This document shows positions 63,518 to 64,000 of a stretch of DNA of 64,000 nucleotides, piece after piece (the first letter of the stretch is position 1; each line of letters opens with the position of its first letter). The position numbers were made by a program, and so were the translations under genes. The notes under the pieces are model-generated. The model saw only the letters and a list, made by a program, of their open reading frames with translations. It was not told where the DNA came from and did no database searches. This stretch comes from Streptomyces sp. 1331.2 (lineage in GTDB: Bacteria > Actinomycetota > Actinomycetes > Streptomycetales > Streptomycetaceae). Location: assembly GCF_900199205.1 (NCBI RefSeq), contig NZ_OBMJ01000002.1:1-64000 (forward strand), written 5' to 3'.

Positions 63518-63572
63518 TGATGGGACTCTTGTCCCATCACTCTAGCAGGGTGATGGGACAAGAGTCCCATCA
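63518..63572. promoter_or_regulatory. Two perfect palindromic operators between SDR and TetR genes
   Basis: TGATGGGAC and GTCCCATCA pair around TCTT at 63518-63539. The same half-sites flank AAGA at 63551-63572, 33 nt apart centre to centre (about three helical turns). The second core is the complement of the first. They lie between the epimerase start and the TetR start at 63587, a textbook position for repression of both. Confidence 0.9.
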
Positions 63573-63586
63573 CATATGCTGAACCC

Positions 63587-64000
63587 ATGGGTAGATGGGA
63601 ACCAGGGGCGCGCGAACGCCTCGTCGTGGCTGCGGTCGACCTGTTCACGGAGCAGGGGTACGACGCCACGACCGTCGCGCAGATCGCCGAGCGTGCCGGG
63701 GTCACCAAGAGCACCTTCTTCCGGCACTTCCCCGACAAGCGCGAGCTGCTGGTCGCCGGGCAGGAGACGCTGAGCCGGCTGCTGACCGAGGGGATCGCCG
63801 ACGCGCCCGGTGACGCCAGCCCGCTGGAGGCAGTCGCTGCCGGTCTCGCGCGCGCGTCGGCCGCGATGGGCCCCGGGAGCCGCGAACTCGCCCCCCGCCT
63901 GAAGGCGGCCGTCGCCGCCAGCGCCGAGCTCCAGGAGCGTGACGCCCTCAAGACCGTCAGTCTCGCGGCCGCGATGACGACCGCTCTGGTCGCCCGCGGC
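63587..64000 (+). CDS. TetR-family regulator, cut by the window end
   Basis: ATG 63587 encodes MGRWEPGARERLVVAAVDLF, then the HTH TVAQIAERAGVTKSTFFRHF and PDKRELLVAGQETL, followed by a ligand domain (LAPRLKAAVAASAELQERDA) that continues past 64000. It faces the SDR operon and should bind the two palindromes at 63518-63572. Confidence 0.88.
   Translation, partial: MGRWEPGARERLVVAAVDLFTEQGYDATTVAQIAERAGVTKSTFFRHFPDKRELLVAGQETLSRLLTEGIADAPGDASPLEAVAAGLARASAAMGPGSRELAPRLKAAVAASAELQERDALKTVSLAAAMTTALVARG

Noticed and set aside
1..64000. Self-targeting spacers against genes in this window
   Set aside because: Inspection of a sample of the spacers found no exact match; a full alignment of all spacers to the genome would be needed and could not be run.

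Overview
The window is very GC-rich DNA with strong third-position G/C bias, GTG and TTG starts, Tat and lipoprotein signals, WXG100-type proteins, many TetR regulators and DUF families typical of actinomycetes. It reads as the chromosome of a Streptomycetaceae member (Streptomyces or Kitasatospora). No ribosomal RNA or housekeeping operon is present, and the content is mostly accessory.

Layout. 1-8.2 kb: secreted proteins on the minus strand (an S1-protease-like beta-propeller protein and two small secreted paralogues), then a large ALF-repeat/HINT polymorphic-toxin-like gene with a DUF6193 gene behind it as candidate immunity. 8.6-14.5 kb: a Tat-exported family-4 polysaccharide lyase, a CPCC protein, a NUDIX hydrolase, a RidA-family protein and a decayed PEBP gene. 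14.9-26.8 kb: a CRISPR-rich zone with two leader-bearing arrays (19 and 56 repeats), an ISL3 relic, an M15 peptidase and a decayed array. 26.9-40.6 kb: regulators, ARMT1-like DUF89, DUF4328, DUF4185, a WXG100/DUF1023/lipoprotein cassette, asparaginase and a Gly/Pro-rich anchored protein with DUF4239. 40.9-42.7 kb: a decayed array, gene stubs and a third leader-bearing array (13 repeats). 42.7-51.2 kb: a SpoIIE-type phosphatase, a PQQ-like propeller and a second WXG100/DUF1023/lipoprotein cassette. 51.3-64 kb: three enzyme/TetR divergons with visible operators, a compact methyltransferase/glycosyltransferase/hydrolase operon, a tRNA-like cluster, a fourth leader-bearing array (6 repeats) and a second copy of a conserved unknown gene.

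Main result. The 56-repeat array is cut in two by a 2,491-bp Tn7-like element (22209-24699). It has TGT...ACA imperfect terminal inverted repeats, repeated internal end motifs and a 5-bp target duplication (CGGGG) lying inside one CRISPR repeat. Removing the element and one copy of the duplication restores a perfect 29-nt repeat in phase with the array. The element carries a kinase-like gene, a recombinase stub and a decayed tnsA joined to a tniQ-like gene; tnsB and tnsC are missing.

No cas gene is visible anywhere in the window, so the four leader-bearing type I-E-like arrays must depend on a locus outside it. Several genes in the first 17 kb carry single-base frameshifts between well-preserved coding blocks. 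Some may be assembly indels rather than true decay. All family names are from recognition of motifs, not from database searches.
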